Source of the DNA: Anaerolineales bacterium | Lineage (GTDB): Bacteria; Chloroflexota; Anaerolineae; Anaerolineales; UBA11858 | Assembly (NCBI GenBank): GCA_028278545.1 | Contig: JANQED010000150.1 | Location: forward strand, 1 to 45,024 | Reading direction: 5' to 3' | DNA: 45,024 bases | In this document: positions 18,043 to 26,557 of the stretch, one piece after another | Layout of the letters: each line of letters opens with the position of its first letter | Position numbering within the stretch: position 1 is the stretch's first letter | Translations under genes and position numbers: made by a program | Notes under the pieces: model-generated | Seen by the model: the letters and a program-made list of their open reading frames with translations, nothing else | Told to the model about the DNA's origin: nothing | The model's database searches: none

Positions 18043-18070
18043 CCAGGTCGGATGGCCTGGAGTTTTATTT
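18043..18070 (+). terminator. Terminator-like hairpin in the FKBP gene leader
   Basis: CCAGGTC (18043-18049), a GGAT loop and GGCCTGG (18054-18060) form a 7-bp stem with one wobble pair, followed by AGTTTTATTT. It ends about 16 nt before the start codon at 18087 and 6 nt before the Shine-Dalgarno AGGAG (18076-18080). It could be an attenuator, or a second terminator for readthrough from ahcY. Confidence 0.5.
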
Positions 18071-18086
18071 AACATAGGAGTATGAC

Positions 18087-19409
18087 GTGAAACAACCAAC
18101 AAAATGGATTGTGTGGGCTTTGGCACTCACCATTCTCACTTTCGCAGCAACTTCCTGCCAGCCTACAGAACCAACCACCGTTCAGACCACAGAAGAAAGC
18201 AGTTTGGTTGTAGGGCTTGAAGGTGAAACAGAAAACGCCAGCACTGAAGCTACCGCCGAAATCGCTCCGGAACCCACCCAAACAGCGCCCGCCACCCCGG
18301 AACCGGTTGTCTTAGAAAACGCGCTAACCACAGAGAGCGGCTTGCAATACCTGGAAGTGGAAGCCGGCGATGGCCCAACCCCGCAAGCCGGGGATATCAT
18401 CCTTATGAACGTCATCGGCAGCCTGCCAGATGGGACAGAGATCGTCAACACACACCAACAAGGTCAACCAGTCTCGGCAATCATGGGCAGAGAGCAGTTG
18501 CTGCCTGGCTGGGAAGAAGGTGTCAGCCTGATGAAAGCTGGCGGCTCGGCCAAGCTGGTGCTGCCGCCCGAACTGGCCTTTGGCGAGGAGGGTTACGGCA
18601 TCATCCCGCCCAATTCCCAAATCGTCATGGACGTTGAACTGCTATCGGTAGAGCCCCCCCCAGTGCCCACCAATATCTCCGCGGATGACCTGAGCACCAC
18701 GGAGAGCGGTTTGCAATTCTTCGACATAACGCTTGGTGAGGGGGTTGAAGTTGAGGAAGGCAGTACGGTCATTACACATTACACCATTTGGGTCAAAGGG
18801 GAACCCGAAGATACCTTCATTGTCTCCTCTTCGAACAACCAGCCGATTACCTTTGTCGTGGGCAATATGGATATCGTCTTCCCCGGCTGGAACGAAGGTG
18901 TTGTGGGCATGAAGCCGGGCGGGAAACGCCTGCTGGTGATCCCCCCGGAGCTAGCCCTCGGTGAAAGCGGCGGCGGAGATATCCCACCAAACGCAACTCT
19001 GGTGATGGAAATCGAATTAATGGAGCAAACCTCGCCCATCAAGATGAGCGAGGTCAACGAAGAAGATTACGTCACTACGGAGAGCGGATTGAAGTATTAT
19101 GATCTCGAAGAAGGGGATGGGCCTACACCCGAAACCGGACAAACCGTCGTGGTGCACTACCACGGCTGGTTGCAAGACGGCACGATGTTCGATAGTTCAA
19201 TCGAGCGCGGCCAACCCTTCTCCTTCGTGTTAGGCGAAGGAAGCGTGATATCCGGCTGGGAGGAGGGGCTGGCGACCATGGCGGTCGGGGGGAGGCGTCA
19301 ACTGGTGGTTCCCCCAGAATTAGGCTACGGTGAGGCTGGCGCCGGGGCGATAATCCCCCCAGGAGCAACGATAATCTTTGAGGTCGAACTGCTGGAGATT
19401 CGAGAATAA
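18087..19409 (+). CDS. Lipoprotein with three tandem FKBP-type peptidyl-prolyl isomerase domains
   Basis: The start is a GTG at 18087 with AGGAG 6 nt upstream; a nearby ATG at 18082 would terminate after two codons. The signal peptide ends in the lipobox AATSC (Cys24), followed by a Thr/Glu/Pro-rich spacer. Three FKBP domains follow (about 75-190, 200-312, 325-440), so the protein should act as a prolyl isomerase or chaperone on the outer membrane face. Domain 3 is canonical: YYDLEEGDGP, VHYHGWLQDGTMFDSS, VISGWEEGL and AIIPPGATIIFEVEL. Domains 1 and 2 keep the scaffold (LLPGWEEG/VFPGWNEG, IIPPN/IPPN) but have lost the FDSS element. They may therefore be binding rather than catalytic modules. 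Confidence 0.92.
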   Translation: MKQPTKWIVWALALTILTFAATSCQPTEPTTVQTTEESSLVVGLEGETENASTEATAEIAPEPTQTAPATPEPVVLENALTTESGLQYLEVEAGDGPTPQAGDIILMNVIGSLPDGTEIVNTHQQGQPVSAIMGREQLLPGWEEGVSLMKAGGSAKLVLPPELAFGEEGYGIIPPNSQIVMDVELLSVEPPPVPTNISADDLSTTESGLQFFDITLGEGVEVEEGSTVITHYTIWVKGEPEDTFIVSSSNNQPITFVVGNMDIVFPGWNEGVVGMKPGGKRLLVIPPELALGESGGGDIPPNATLVMEIELMEQTSPIKMSEVNEEDYVTTESGLKYYDLEEGDGPTPETGQTVVVHYHGWLQDGTMFDSSIERGQPFSFVLGEGSVISGWEEGLATMAVGGRRQLVVPPELGYGEAGAGAIIPPGATIIFEVELLEIRE

Positions 19410-19476
19410 CCAGCCAACAGACCCGATTCTGGTCTAATGCATCGTGCCCACCGGGAGAACAGATGCCTCGGTTTCT

Positions 19477-19500
19477 AACCCGCCTGAGAGGGCGGGTTTT
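19477..19500 (+). terminator. Intrinsic terminator after the FKBP gene
   Basis: AACCCGCC (19477-19484), loop TGAGAG and GGCGGGTT (19491-19498) running into TTTTC. This is a near-ideal rho-independent terminator, 67 bp after the FKBP stop and just before the next promoter. Confidence 0.9.
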
Positions 19501-19503
19501 CGC

Positions 19504-19531
19504 TTGACGAGGGGAGAATATCCCCTATACT
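19504..19531 (+). promoter_or_regulatory. Promoter for the GNAT gene, with a dyad in the spacer and a 3-nt leader
   Basis: TTGACG (19504-19509), 16 nt and TATACT (19526-19531) put the start point at A19538, only 3 nt before the GTG start at 19541. A second overlapping TATACT lies at 19531-19536. The spacer is largely a dyad, GGGGA-GAATA-TCCCC (19511-19525), well placed to be a repressor operator. Confidence 0.6.
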
Positions 19532-19540
19532 ATACTGACC

Positions 19541-20017
19541 GTGAAGCTCCAATTTGACTATTTGGCCAATCACCCCCATCTGATGCCCGTTCTCGCGTCG
19601 TGGTTCTACGAGGAATGGGGGCGTGGGGATCCCGCCAACGCCATCGAGAGAGTCGAGCAGCGCCTGCGCGGAAGAATGAAGCGGGATTCGGTGCCCATCA
19701 CGCTGGTTGGTTTCATGGCCGGGCAGCTTGTGGCAAGCGCCAGCATCAAAATCCGCGAGATGGAGACACATCCCCAATATGAACACTGGCTGGGCGCTGT
19801 TTTTGTCGAGCCGCCTTATCGCGGTCAGGGAATCGGTTCTCAAATCGTGCAATATACCGTTTCGGAAGCCCGACGGCTGGGAGTCGGGCAGCTTTACCTC
19901 TACACCCGCAGTCATGAGGCCTTTTACACTCATCTCGGCTGGAAGCCCATCGAACGGCCTCGATATCAAGGGCGCCCGGCAGTGATTATGAAGCTCGACA
20001 TCATTGACGCACTTTGA
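19541..20017 (+). CDS. GNAT-family N-acetyltransferase
   Basis: The product is a 158-residue single-domain acetyltransferase. Acetyl-CoA-binding motif A is VFVEPPYRGQGIGSQIVQ (about 87-104), followed by the motif B region LYTRSHEAFYTHLGWKPIER. The start is GTG, and no ribosome binding site fits between the promoter and the GTG, which agrees with a near-leaderless mRNA. The substrate cannot be inferred. The preceding terminator and following 105-bp gap suggest that it is transcribed alone. Confidence 0.85.
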   Translation: MKLQFDYLANHPHLMPVLASWFYEEWGRGDPANAIERVEQRLRGRMKRDSVPITLVGFMAGQLVASASIKIREMETHPQYEHWLGAVFVEPPYRGQGIGSQIVQYTVSEARRLGVGQLYLYTRSHEAFYTHLGWKPIERPRYQGRPAVIMKLDIIDAL

Positions 20018-20122
20018 GGATGACGTCCAAACTACCGGTGAGGCTGCCCGGATCACAGGCGTGCCGTGATTCGGACGGCCTTCTAAAGACCTGAGAAGTC
20101 ATTCCAAGTTTCTGGAGGAAGT

Positions 20123-22075
20123 ATGGGAATGCACGGTGGCGGCTGGTGGGCCTACATCAGCCACAATGAAGAAGTAGATCAACCCAAGATCACCCGCGAA
20201 TTACTTTGGAGGGTGTGGGATTTCGCTGAGCCTTACCGCCTGCGCGTCGCAGGGCTGCTGGCTACCATTCTCCTCATTTCAAGCATCAGCCTGATTTCAC
20301 CGCTGCTGTACCGTGACCTGATCGATAACGCCATCCCCAACAGGGATTTTACCCGTCTGAACTGGCTGGCGTTAGGGATGATCGCCATCCCGATCCTCAA
20401 TGGCATGATCGGAGTCTGGCAGCGGCAACTCAACGCCACCATTGGCGAAGGCGTGATCTACGATCTGCGCCGGGCGCTGTACGCACATATGCAGCGCATG
20501 TCGCTGCGTTTCTTCACCCAAACCCGCACCGGGGAGTTGATGTCGCGCCTCAACAACGACGTCGTCGGGGCGCAGCGGGCTATCAGCAACACCCTGGTGA
20601 CGATCATCTCCAACTTCGTCTCCGTGATCGTCACGCTGGGCATTATGCTGGCCCTGGAGTGGCGGTTGACCCTGCTGGGATTGGCCATCCTGCCGCTCTT
20701 CATCCTCCCCGCCCGCCGCATCGGTCGCGTGCTGCGAGATCTCAGCCGCCAATCGATGGAGCACAATGCCGAGATGAACGCCACCATGAACGAGACTCTC
20801 AACGTCAGCGGGGCGCTGTTGGTGAAACTCTTTGGCCGCGAGCGGCGCGAATATAATCGTTTCAGCCAGGATAGCGCCGAGGTGCGCGATATCGGCGTCA
20901 GATCGGCCGTGGTAGGGCACTGGTTCTTCATGCTCCTGGGCGTGGTCAGCGCGGTGGGTTCGGCGGTGGTCTTTTGGGTCGGCGGGCACCTGGTATTGCG
21001 CGGCGAGTTCACCATCGGCACCATCGTGGCCTTCGGCACCTATCTGACCCAGCTTTACGGGCCCCTGATGAACCTGACCAACGCCCAGGTTCAGTTCGCC
21101 CAAAATATGGTCAGCTTCGAGCGCGTCTTTGAAGTGCTCGATATCCCGGTGGAGATCGTCGAGGTAGCAAATCCCAAGATATTGCCCCAGGCTAAGGGGC
21201 AAATCCAGTTTGATAACGTGTCTTTTGCCTATGCTGGTTTGGGAAAAGACGAGAAAATAGGGTTGGACGAGATTGCCCGATTCAGGTGGGGAGGCAGTGA
21301 GGCGCATCTCAAACGCGGGAGACGGAAAACAGACGAGGGTTCAGGTGTCACCCCAGAGGGAGGTGAGTCCCGTCCCCAATGGGCGCTGAAAGACATCAAC
21401 TTCGTCATCGAGCCTGGTCAGCTGGTCGCCTTGGTCGGCCCCAGCGGAGCAGGTAAATCAACCGTCACTTATATGATCCCTCGTCTGTATGACCCGACTC
21501 ACGGACGCGTGCTGATCGACGGACAGGATATCCGCGAAGCCACCCTTGGCTCGCTGGCCGACAACATCGGCATGGTCACTCAAGAGACTTACCTTTTCTA
21601 CGATACCATCCGGGCCAACCTGCTCTATGCCCGTCCAGATGCGACCGAGGCAGAAATGATCGCCGCCGCAAGGGCGGCCAATATCCATGACTTCATAGTC
21701 AGTCTGCCCGACGGCTATGATACGCTGGTCGGCGAACGAGGGTACCGGTTGAGCGGTGGTGAACGCCAGCGCATGGCCATCGCCAGGGTAATTTTGCGCG
21801 ACCCGCGCATCCTGGTGCTCGACGAGGCCACATCCAGCCTGGATTCGCTCTCGGAAGAGTTGATCCAGCAGGCCTTGCTACAGGTGATGAAAGGGCGCAG
21901 TAGCTTGGTGATCGCCCACCGACTCTCTACTATTCTGGCTGCTGATGAGATTCTGGTATTGGAGGAAGGGCGCCTGGTGGAGCAAGGCCCGCACGAAAAA
22001 CTGCTGACGCAGGGTGGACTGTACACGACTTTGTACGAGACTCAATTCAAAATTACCCCTGAACTAGATTTTTAA
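20123..22075 (+). CDS. ABC exporter half-transporter (MsbA/LmrA type) with an insert in the nucleotide-binding domain
   Basis: This 650-residue fused TMD-NBD half-transporter should work as a homodimer exporting lipids or drugs. Six membrane helices lie in about 40-330. The NBD has the A-loop Tyr370 (VSFAYAG), Walker A GPSGAGKST (439-447), Q-loop Gln487 (VTQETY), signature LSGGERQR (543-550), Walker B ILVLDEA (563-569) and the switch His in IAHRLS. Between the A-loop and the next strand (QWALKDINF, from 419) is an extra charged stretch of about 46 residues (372-417) not found in typical family members. GGAGG 7 nt before the ATG supports the start. It is a single gene after a 105-bp gap. The cargo is unknown. 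Confidence 0.92.
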   Translation: MGMHGGGWWAYISHNEEVDQPKITRELLWRVWDFAEPYRLRVAGLLATILLISSISLISPLLYRDLIDNAIPNRDFTRLNWLALGMIAIPILNGMIGVWQRQLNATIGEGVIYDLRRALYAHMQRMSLRFFTQTRTGELMSRLNNDVVGAQRAISNTLVTIISNFVSVIVTLGIMLALEWRLTLLGLAILPLFILPARRIGRVLRDLSRQSMEHNAEMNATMNETLNVSGALLVKLFGRERREYNRFSQDSAEVRDIGVRSAVVGHWFFMLLGVVSAVGSAVVFWVGGHLVLRGEFTIGTIVAFGTYLTQLYGPLMNLTNAQVQFAQNMVSFERVFEVLDIPVEIVEVANPKILPQAKGQIQFDNVSFAYAGLGKDEKIGLDEIARFRWGGSEAHLKRGRRKTDEGSGVTPEGGESRPQWALKDINFVIEPGQLVALVGPSGAGKSTVTYMIPRLYDPTHGRVLIDGQDIREATLGSLADNIGMVTQETYLFYDTIRANLLYARPDATEAEMIAAARAANIHDFIVSLPDGYDTLVGERGYRLSGGERQRMAIARVILRDPRILVLDEATSSLDSLSEELIQQALLQVMKGRSSLVIAHRLSTILAADEILVLEEGRLVEQGPHEKLLTQGGLYTTLYETQFKITPELDF

Positions 22076-22136
22076 CCGAGTGGATTTTTACACTGCAATG
22101 GGGCTTTTCCCGCCTGGGAGAAAACCGCAGGGGTGA

Positions 22137-22331
22137 TTATAGCCTTGCCCTCAGCGCATAAATAAGCCCGATCGTAGCAATGATCACGCCCACAGCAGTG
22201 CCGACGATCTGCTTGGGGCCAAACATGATATAAGGCCCGCCGAACCCAATATAGTCAGCGATGACGGACACAATACCAATCAGCATCCCAATTTGGAATA
22301 CCCCAACCCCGACTGCCCATTTTCGTTTCAT
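22137..22331 (-). CDS. Small two-helix membrane protein, unknown
   Basis: This 64-residue protein starts with a basic tip (MKRKW). It contains two hydrophobic segments (about 8-25 and 41-60) separated by a short Gly/Pro-rich turn, and ends in ALRARL. I do not recognise a family. It is credible as a gene because it has an AGGAAAG ribosome binding site about 5 nt upstream and a perfect extended -10 (22377-22369) placed 30 nt before the ATG. It is convergent with the ABC exporter gene. Confidence 0.7.
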   Translation of the reverse strand: MKRKWAVGVGVFQIGMLIGIVSVIADYIGFGGPYIMFGPKQIVGTAVGVIIATIGLIYALRARL

Positions 22332-22368
22332 AGTACTTTCCTATTCCCAGTCTTGAAAAACTGCTTTC

Positions 22369-22377
22369 ATTATAGCA
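22369..22377 (-). promoter_or_regulatory. Extended -10 promoter for the small membrane protein
   Basis: Minus-strand TG-C-TATAAT (22377-22369), start point near 22362, about 30 nt before the ATG at 22331. The -35 is weak. In the rest of the 260-bp gap up to 22591 I see no gene. Confidence 0.65.
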
Positions 22378-22591
22378 GAAAGTTCCCAGGTGATATACGC
22401 ACTTACCCGGTCACATTAGCTTCCTTAAAGCCGCGCGAAACCATATACTGATCGCTGAGTATGCAGCGTCCGCGGAGATTATTTTAGATTCTCTCTGCGT
22501 CCCCAGCGGCCTCAGCGGTAACATTGCCTGTCTATTTCGACTCTATAAAAGCCCCGGCAATCCGCAACAACCCCTGTAAGATTAGTAATCT

Positions 22592-23515
22592 TCAAGGCCG
22601 CCAGAGGATCGCCATCTTGCCCAACACCCCCCAGGAATCCAGAAAATAATCTTTCGAGCGAGAATACACCCGCTCGCCGTCCAAGATGGTAACCGTTTGG
22701 TCAGTGTAACCGATCACCATCACAGTATGCTCGAAGCGGGCTACGGTCGTGCGCTGACCACCAGAGGAAATATATGGTACGGGCGTGCCGCGCACCACAT
22801 GGCCCACAACCCAAACGATCACGGGATGCCCGGCATTGATCTCACCTTGCAGCGTCTCCCAGCTCAAGTGAGATACGGCCTGCGCAGGCAGCCCGTAGGA
22901 CCGCAGCAACAACGCTACCGGTTGGGCATGAACACCATAGGGTGAAGGGGGAATTTGCCCCCAGGAACCCTCCACATCCCCCACGAATCCTTTCTCCGGG
23001 TTGTCGGAGAGGGGCAAACGGCTTTGAAAATCCAATTCATCGATCTGGACGCCGAAATAAGCCGCCCAGTCCACCGCCGCACTGGCTTCACAACTCAACG
23101 GCAGCGACTGTGAATGACCCACAACGCTATCGATGAACGCGCTGCTCCCAGCTGTTGGAGAGACAAAACGAGTCGGCACGGGGACGGGTGTATTGGATGC
23201 AGTCGGGGAAGCGGCGAGGTAAACCATGCGGGCAGCAGCAACCGCAGGGGATGGTGTGACCATTTTGACAGCCATCTGAGTTGGCAGGGGTGTCGATGTG
23301 GGGAAACGGGTGGACGTGGAAGCAGTTTCGGCGGCACTGACGGCGGTATAGGCATCATCCCCCGTCGAGAAGCCCCTCGTAATCATCAGGATAAAGCCTA
23401 CGAGCAGGATCAGGCAAAAAACCAGAGCCACCTCCAAAGTCAATAGACGCTTATCCCCCCTCACTCGATCTGCATCGTTCGCCGCGGAGGTGCGCCACTG
23501 GGCAATCCTAGTCAT
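22592..23515 (-). CDS. C39-like papain-fold peptidase domain protein, membrane anchored (copy 1)
   Basis: This 307-residue protein has a cytoplasmic N-terminus, one membrane anchor (about 26-46), a Ser/Thr/Pro-rich stalk (about 60-125) and an extracellular C39_2-type domain (about 135-305). The likely catalytic set is Cys142 (LSCEASAAVDWAAYFG), His263 (FEHTVMVIGY) and Asp279 (TILDG). It overlaps copy 2 upstream by 8 bp and is about half identical to it across the domain (DNPEKGFVG, WGQIPP, GVHAQPVA, VRGTPVPYIS). The family processes or cleaves peptides at the cell surface; no bacteriocin-like substrate gene is visible. It appears to be the last gene of the recA-containing run. Confidence 0.8.
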   Translation of the reverse strand: MTRIAQWRTSAANDADRVRGDKRLLTLEVALVFCLILLVGFILMITRGFSTGDDAYTAVSAAETASTSTRFPTSTPLPTQMAVKMVTPSPAVAAARMVYLAASPTASNTPVPVPTRFVSPTAGSSAFIDSVVGHSQSLPLSCEASAAVDWAAYFGVQIDELDFQSRLPLSDNPEKGFVGDVEGSWGQIPPSPYGVHAQPVALLLRSYGLPAQAVSHLSWETLQGEINAGHPVIVWVVGHVVRGTPVPYISSGGQRTTVARFEHTVMVIGYTDQTVTILDGERVYSRSKDYFLDSWGVLGKMAILWRP

Positions 23516-24389
23516 CCCAAATCACCGCCATATTCCCTAATGCCGCCCATGAATCAAGGAAATCTTCCACCGAACGCTGATAGACCCAATCCCCATCCAA
23601 CACAGTGACGGTATGCTGATCGTAGCCAATCAGGATGACAGTGTGCTGGAAACGCACCACGGTGGTCTGGTGCCCATCGGAAGAGATATAGGGGACGGGT
23701 GTCCCGCGCGCCACCCTGCCCACCACCCAAACGATGGCCGGTTCGCCAGCAGCGATCTCCGCTCGCAGCGACCCCCAATTGAAGCCATGCACGGCATCGG
23801 CCTCCAACCCGTATGCGCGCAACAGCTTGGCGACGGGTTTGGCATGCACGCCGTAATCATAGGGCGGAATTTGTCCCCAGGCACCATGCACGTTGCCCAC
23901 AAAACCCTTATCCGGGTTATCAGAAGCGGGCAAAGCGTTGAAAAAAGTCAGCTCATCAATTTTAACGCCGAAAAAAGCCGCCCAGTCCACCGCCGAGCGT
24001 GACTCACAATCCAGCGAGTAAGCCGGCCAGCGCCCTGAAATGCCCTGGATGGAAGCCGATGAGGGCAGGGTGGGCGTTAGGGTCAGGGTTGGGGTAGCCG
24101 TGGCGGTAAAGGTCAGCGTGGGTGAGGGTGTAACGGTAGGCGTAGGGGTAAATGTGGCTGTGGGGGTATAGGTAACCGGTTGAAAAGGGGTTGCCGAAGG
24201 GAAATTCTGTATGAGGTCAGTTTCTTCTTCAAAGGAGGCGGTCAGAGAGGGGATAACAACCTCTTGCCTGGCATCAGAATATCCTCCCAACGCACGCACC
24301 TGTACCCCTTTGCGAAACAGGACGTTCAGGGCCACCGCCAAACTCAAGATGACACCCACCCCTAAGAGAAGGAAATAAAGACGCCGCAT
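23508..24389 (-). CDS. C39-like papain-fold peptidase domain protein, membrane anchored (copy 2)
   Basis: This 293-residue paralog of the next gene downstream has an N-terminal membrane anchor (about 5-25). The stalk consists almost wholly of Thr, Pro and Ala (about 65-112) and is expected to span the wall. The C39_2-type domain (about 120-290) carries Cys128 (LDCESRSAVDWAAFFG), His249 (FQHTVILIGY) and Asp265 (VLDGDW). The two copies overlap by 8 bp, so they probably arose by tandem duplication and are translated together. The stalks differ more than the domains, suggesting selection for the enzyme part. No substrate is apparent. Confidence 0.8.
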   Translation of the reverse strand: MRRLYFLLLGVGVILSLAVALNVLFRKGVQVRALGGYSDARQEVVIPSLTASFEEETDLIQNFPSATPFQPVTYTPTATFTPTPTVTPSPTLTFTATATPTLTLTPTLPSSASIQGISGRWPAYSLDCESRSAVDWAAFFGVKIDELTFFNALPASDNPDKGFVGNVHGAWGQIPPYDYGVHAKPVAKLLRAYGLEADAVHGFNWGSLRAEIAAGEPAIVWVVGRVARGTPVPYISSDGHQTTVVRFQHTVILIGYDQHTVTVLDGDWVYQRSVEDFLDSWAALGNMAVIWDD

Positions 24390-24408
24390 CGTCGTGTACG
24401 AACGCTTC

Positions 24409-24885
24409 CTAATGGATAGAGACCACCATTCCCCCTGTTGCTTTGACTAAATCATCGGGGGTTAAACGGAACACTGCATGAGGTGTGCCAGCAGCAGCCC
24501 AAATCCCCTCATATCCCATTAAATCTTCATCGATAAACGTCTCTACTCGCTCGATATGCCCCACCGGCGGCACGCCGCCGATCACAAATCCCGTCCGTCG
24601 GCGGACGAAATCTGCATCGGCTTTGCCAATCTTTTCCCCCAACAAGGAAGCAATCGTCTTCTCATTGACCCGGTTGACCCCGCTGGCAATGACCAGCACC
24701 GGACGGTTGGTTTCCTTGGCTCTGAAGATCAGTGATTTGGCGATCTGAGCCACCGTGCAGCCAATCGCCTGGGCCGCATCAACCGCAGTGCGAGTGCTAC
24801 CGGGCAGCTCGACAACCTGTAGCACCAAACCAAGTTGATCCAGGGCTTCCTGCACTCGCCGGGCGCTGGGACTGAGTTCGGACAT
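24409..24885 (-). CDS. YbaK/EbsC-family aminoacyl-tRNA deacylase
   Basis: This 158-residue single-domain protein of the YbaK/ProX editing family hydrolyses mischarged tRNAs such as Cys-tRNA(Pro) or Ala-tRNA(Pro). It shows the family's conserved lysine in CTVAQIAKSLIFRAK, VIASGVNRVNEK, VRRRTGFVIGGVPPVGH and the C-terminal AAGTPHAVFRLTPDDL. The start is backed by GGAGGTG 5 nt upstream. It lies between an FW-domain lipoprotein gene (46-bp gap) and the C39 pair (19-bp gap), so it is probably co-transcribed with recA, though without an obvious functional link. Which aminoacyl-tRNA it edits cannot be told from sequence. Confidence 0.9.
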   Translation of the reverse strand: MSELSPSARRVQEALDQLGLVLQVVELPGSTRTAVDAAQAIGCTVAQIAKSLIFRAKETNRPVLVIASGVNRVNEKTIASLLGEKIGKADADFVRRRTGFVIGGVPPVGHIERVETFIDEDLMGYEGIWAAAGTPHAVFRLTPDDLVKATGGMVVSIH

Positions 24886-24931
24886 CCTTCACCTCCACCC
24901 TGATTGTAATCGAAAAAACCGGGAGTCTCCC

Positions 24932-25462
24932 CTATTCTTCCGTCACCACAATATCGATGAAAAACGGGTCGCCGAAGGGGTCGCCATGCGGATCGAAGGC
25001 CTGCCAGGCGCTGCGATACGAGCCTGGCTCTTCGGGGGCGATAAACACGATGCGGATTTCCGCTTCCGTTCCGCTCAGAGCAGGGAAAAGGGCCTGAGTG
25101 ATGGGCGCATCCATGGCAGGCCCGGCGATCAACTGCACTTCATACTCCAAACCCCAATTACAGGAACCGGCATTGAGCACCTTCCAGCGTTTATCCAATT
25201 GCTGACCAGGGGAGACCGCAGAGCCATCTTCAATAGTCACATCTTCGACGAATTCAAGCCCATTCGTACAGGCTGGGGTCTGCGTGGGCAAACTCTGTGC
25301 AGTGAGCCTGGCACCGGCAGTTTCCTGGAGTTGGGTAGCCAATGGATCAGCGGTAGGAGGCAGGTAAACGGTAGCCGTCGGTGTAGTGACCTGCTCCTGA
25401 CCAGCACAAGCGGTCAGTGCCATAAGGATGAATATGAAGATCAACAACCGAGATTGCCGCAT
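24932..25462 (-). CDS. Lipoprotein with Nbr1-type FW (four-tryptophan) Ig-like domain
   Basis: The start is the ATG at 25462, one codon inside a possible TTG start. The 176-residue product has a lipoprotein signal ending in LTAC (Cys19) and a Thr/Pro spacer. The FW domain (about 65-175) contains DKRWKVLNAGSCNWG, EIRIVFIAPEEPGSYRSAWQAFD and FFIDIVV. This domain, first seen in the autophagy receptor NBR1, also occurs in bacterial surface proteins, often in Chloroflexota, where it is probably a ligand-binding beta-sandwich. The gene follows recA after a 6-bp gap, so it should share its transcript. The ligand is unknown. Confidence 0.82.
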   Translation of the reverse strand: MRQSRLLIFIFILMALTACAGQEQVTTPTATVYLPPTADPLATQLQETAGARLTAQSLPTQTPACTNGLEFVEDVTIEDGSAVSPGQQLDKRWKVLNAGSCNWGLEYEVQLIAGPAMDAPITQALFPALSGTEAEIRIVFIAPEEPGSYRSAWQAFDPHGDPFGDPFFIDIVVTEE

Positions 25463-25468
25463 CAAAGT

Positions 25469-26509
25469 CTATTCTTCAAGAACATCATCTTCCGAGCCAG
25501 GGGGCAGTTCATCGCCCATGGCCTCTTGCCGGATGAGATCCTCGATCTCTGCTAACAGATCAGGGTTCTCACGCAAGAACTCCTTGGCGTTCTCCCGCCC
25601 TTGAGCCAATCGTAGATCGTTATAGGAGTAGAACGAGCCGCGCTTGGTGATGATCTCAAACTCAGTGCCCAGATCAACGATATCACCAATTTTGGAGATG
25701 CCTTCATTGTACATAATATCGAATTCGGCCGTTTGGAAGGGCGGCGCAACCTTATTCTTGACAACCCGCACGCGGGTGCGATTACCGATCACTTCTGAAC
25801 CAACTTTGATCGATTGGATGCGGCGCACATCCAGGCGCACGGAGGCGTAGAACTTGAGCGCCTGACCACCGGTAGTGGTCTCTGGATTGCCAAACACGAC
25901 GCCGATCTTCTGACGCAGTTGATTGGTGAAGATCACTGCCGTGTTGGTCTGCTTGATAACCCCGGAGAGCTTGCGCAGGGCCTGGGACATCAAACGAGCC
26001 ATCAGACCCATATGCGCATCGCCCATATCGCCCTCGATTTCCGCCCGGGGCACCAACGCCGCTACGGAGTCCACAACGACTACATCGACCGCACCAGTTC
26101 GCACAAGGGTTTCGACGATCTCCAAAGCCTGCTCACCCGTATCAGGCTGAGAGATCAACAAATTATCGACATCGACTCCGCAGGCCGCGGCATACTTGGA
26201 GTCTAAGGCGTGCTCCATATCGACGAAAGCCGCAGTGCCGCCCGAGGCCTGCGCCTCTGCAACGATATGCTGGCAAATTGTGGTCTTGCCCGAAGCCTCC
26301 GGTCCAAAGATCTCCGTCACCCGGCCGCGCGGGATACCCCCCACACCAAGAGCGAGATCAAGCGAAAGTGATCCCGTCGGGATGATATCTACCACCAAAT
26401 GCTGCGCCTCTCCCAACTTCATAATCGTGCCTGCGCCATAACGTTTTTCCAAATCTCCCAAAGCTTTATCCAGGGCTTCCTGACGGGCTCCCTCTTCATT
26501 TTTGGCCAT
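25469..26509 (-). CDS. recA: Recombinase A
   Basis: The 346-residue RecA has Walker [10 protein letters not shown] (about 69-77), the Walker B strand [12 protein letters not shown], loop L2 around [24 protein letters not shown], and an acidic C-terminal tail (SEDDVLEE). It catalyses strand exchange and activates LexA self-cleavage. Two ATGs occur in tandem; AAGGAG lies 3 nt before the first (26512) and 6 nt before the second (26509), so I prefer the second. recA lies 45 bp after a NUDIX gene whose promoter contains a partial LexA-like site, and it is followed within 6 bp by a surface lipoprotein gene, an unusual companion. Confidence 0.96.
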   Translation of the reverse strand: MAKNEEGARQEALDKALGDLEKRYGAGTIMKLGEAQHLVVDIIPTGSLSLDLALGVGGIPRGRVTEIFGPEASGKTTICQHIVAEAQASGGTAAFVDMEHALDSKYAAACGVDVDNLLISQPDTGEQALEIVETLVRTGAVDVVVVDSVAALVPRAEIEGDMGDAHMGLMARLMSQALRKLSGVIKQTNTAVIFTNQLRQKIGVVFGNPETTTGGQALKFYASVRLDVRRIQSIKVGSEVIGNRTRVRVVKNKVAPPFQTAEFDIMYNEGISKIGDIVDLGTEFEIITKRGSFYSYNDLRLAQGRENAKEFLRENPDLLAEIEDLIRQEAMGDELPPGSEDDVLEE

Positions 26510-26557
26510 CATCTGCTCCTTGCGTATACTGACAGTCTCTAATAGCTATTTCCAGCA

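Noticed and set aside
20372..21307. A 311-residue frame antisense to the ABC exporter.
   Set aside because: It is a GC-driven shadow; the plus strand encodes well-conserved helices and the start of the NBD.
24050..24180. Repetitive G/T-rich DNA that might be a tandem repeat.
   Set aside because: It is the coding sequence of the Thr/Pro stalk of the C39-like protein, low complexity by protein composition rather than a DNA repeat element.
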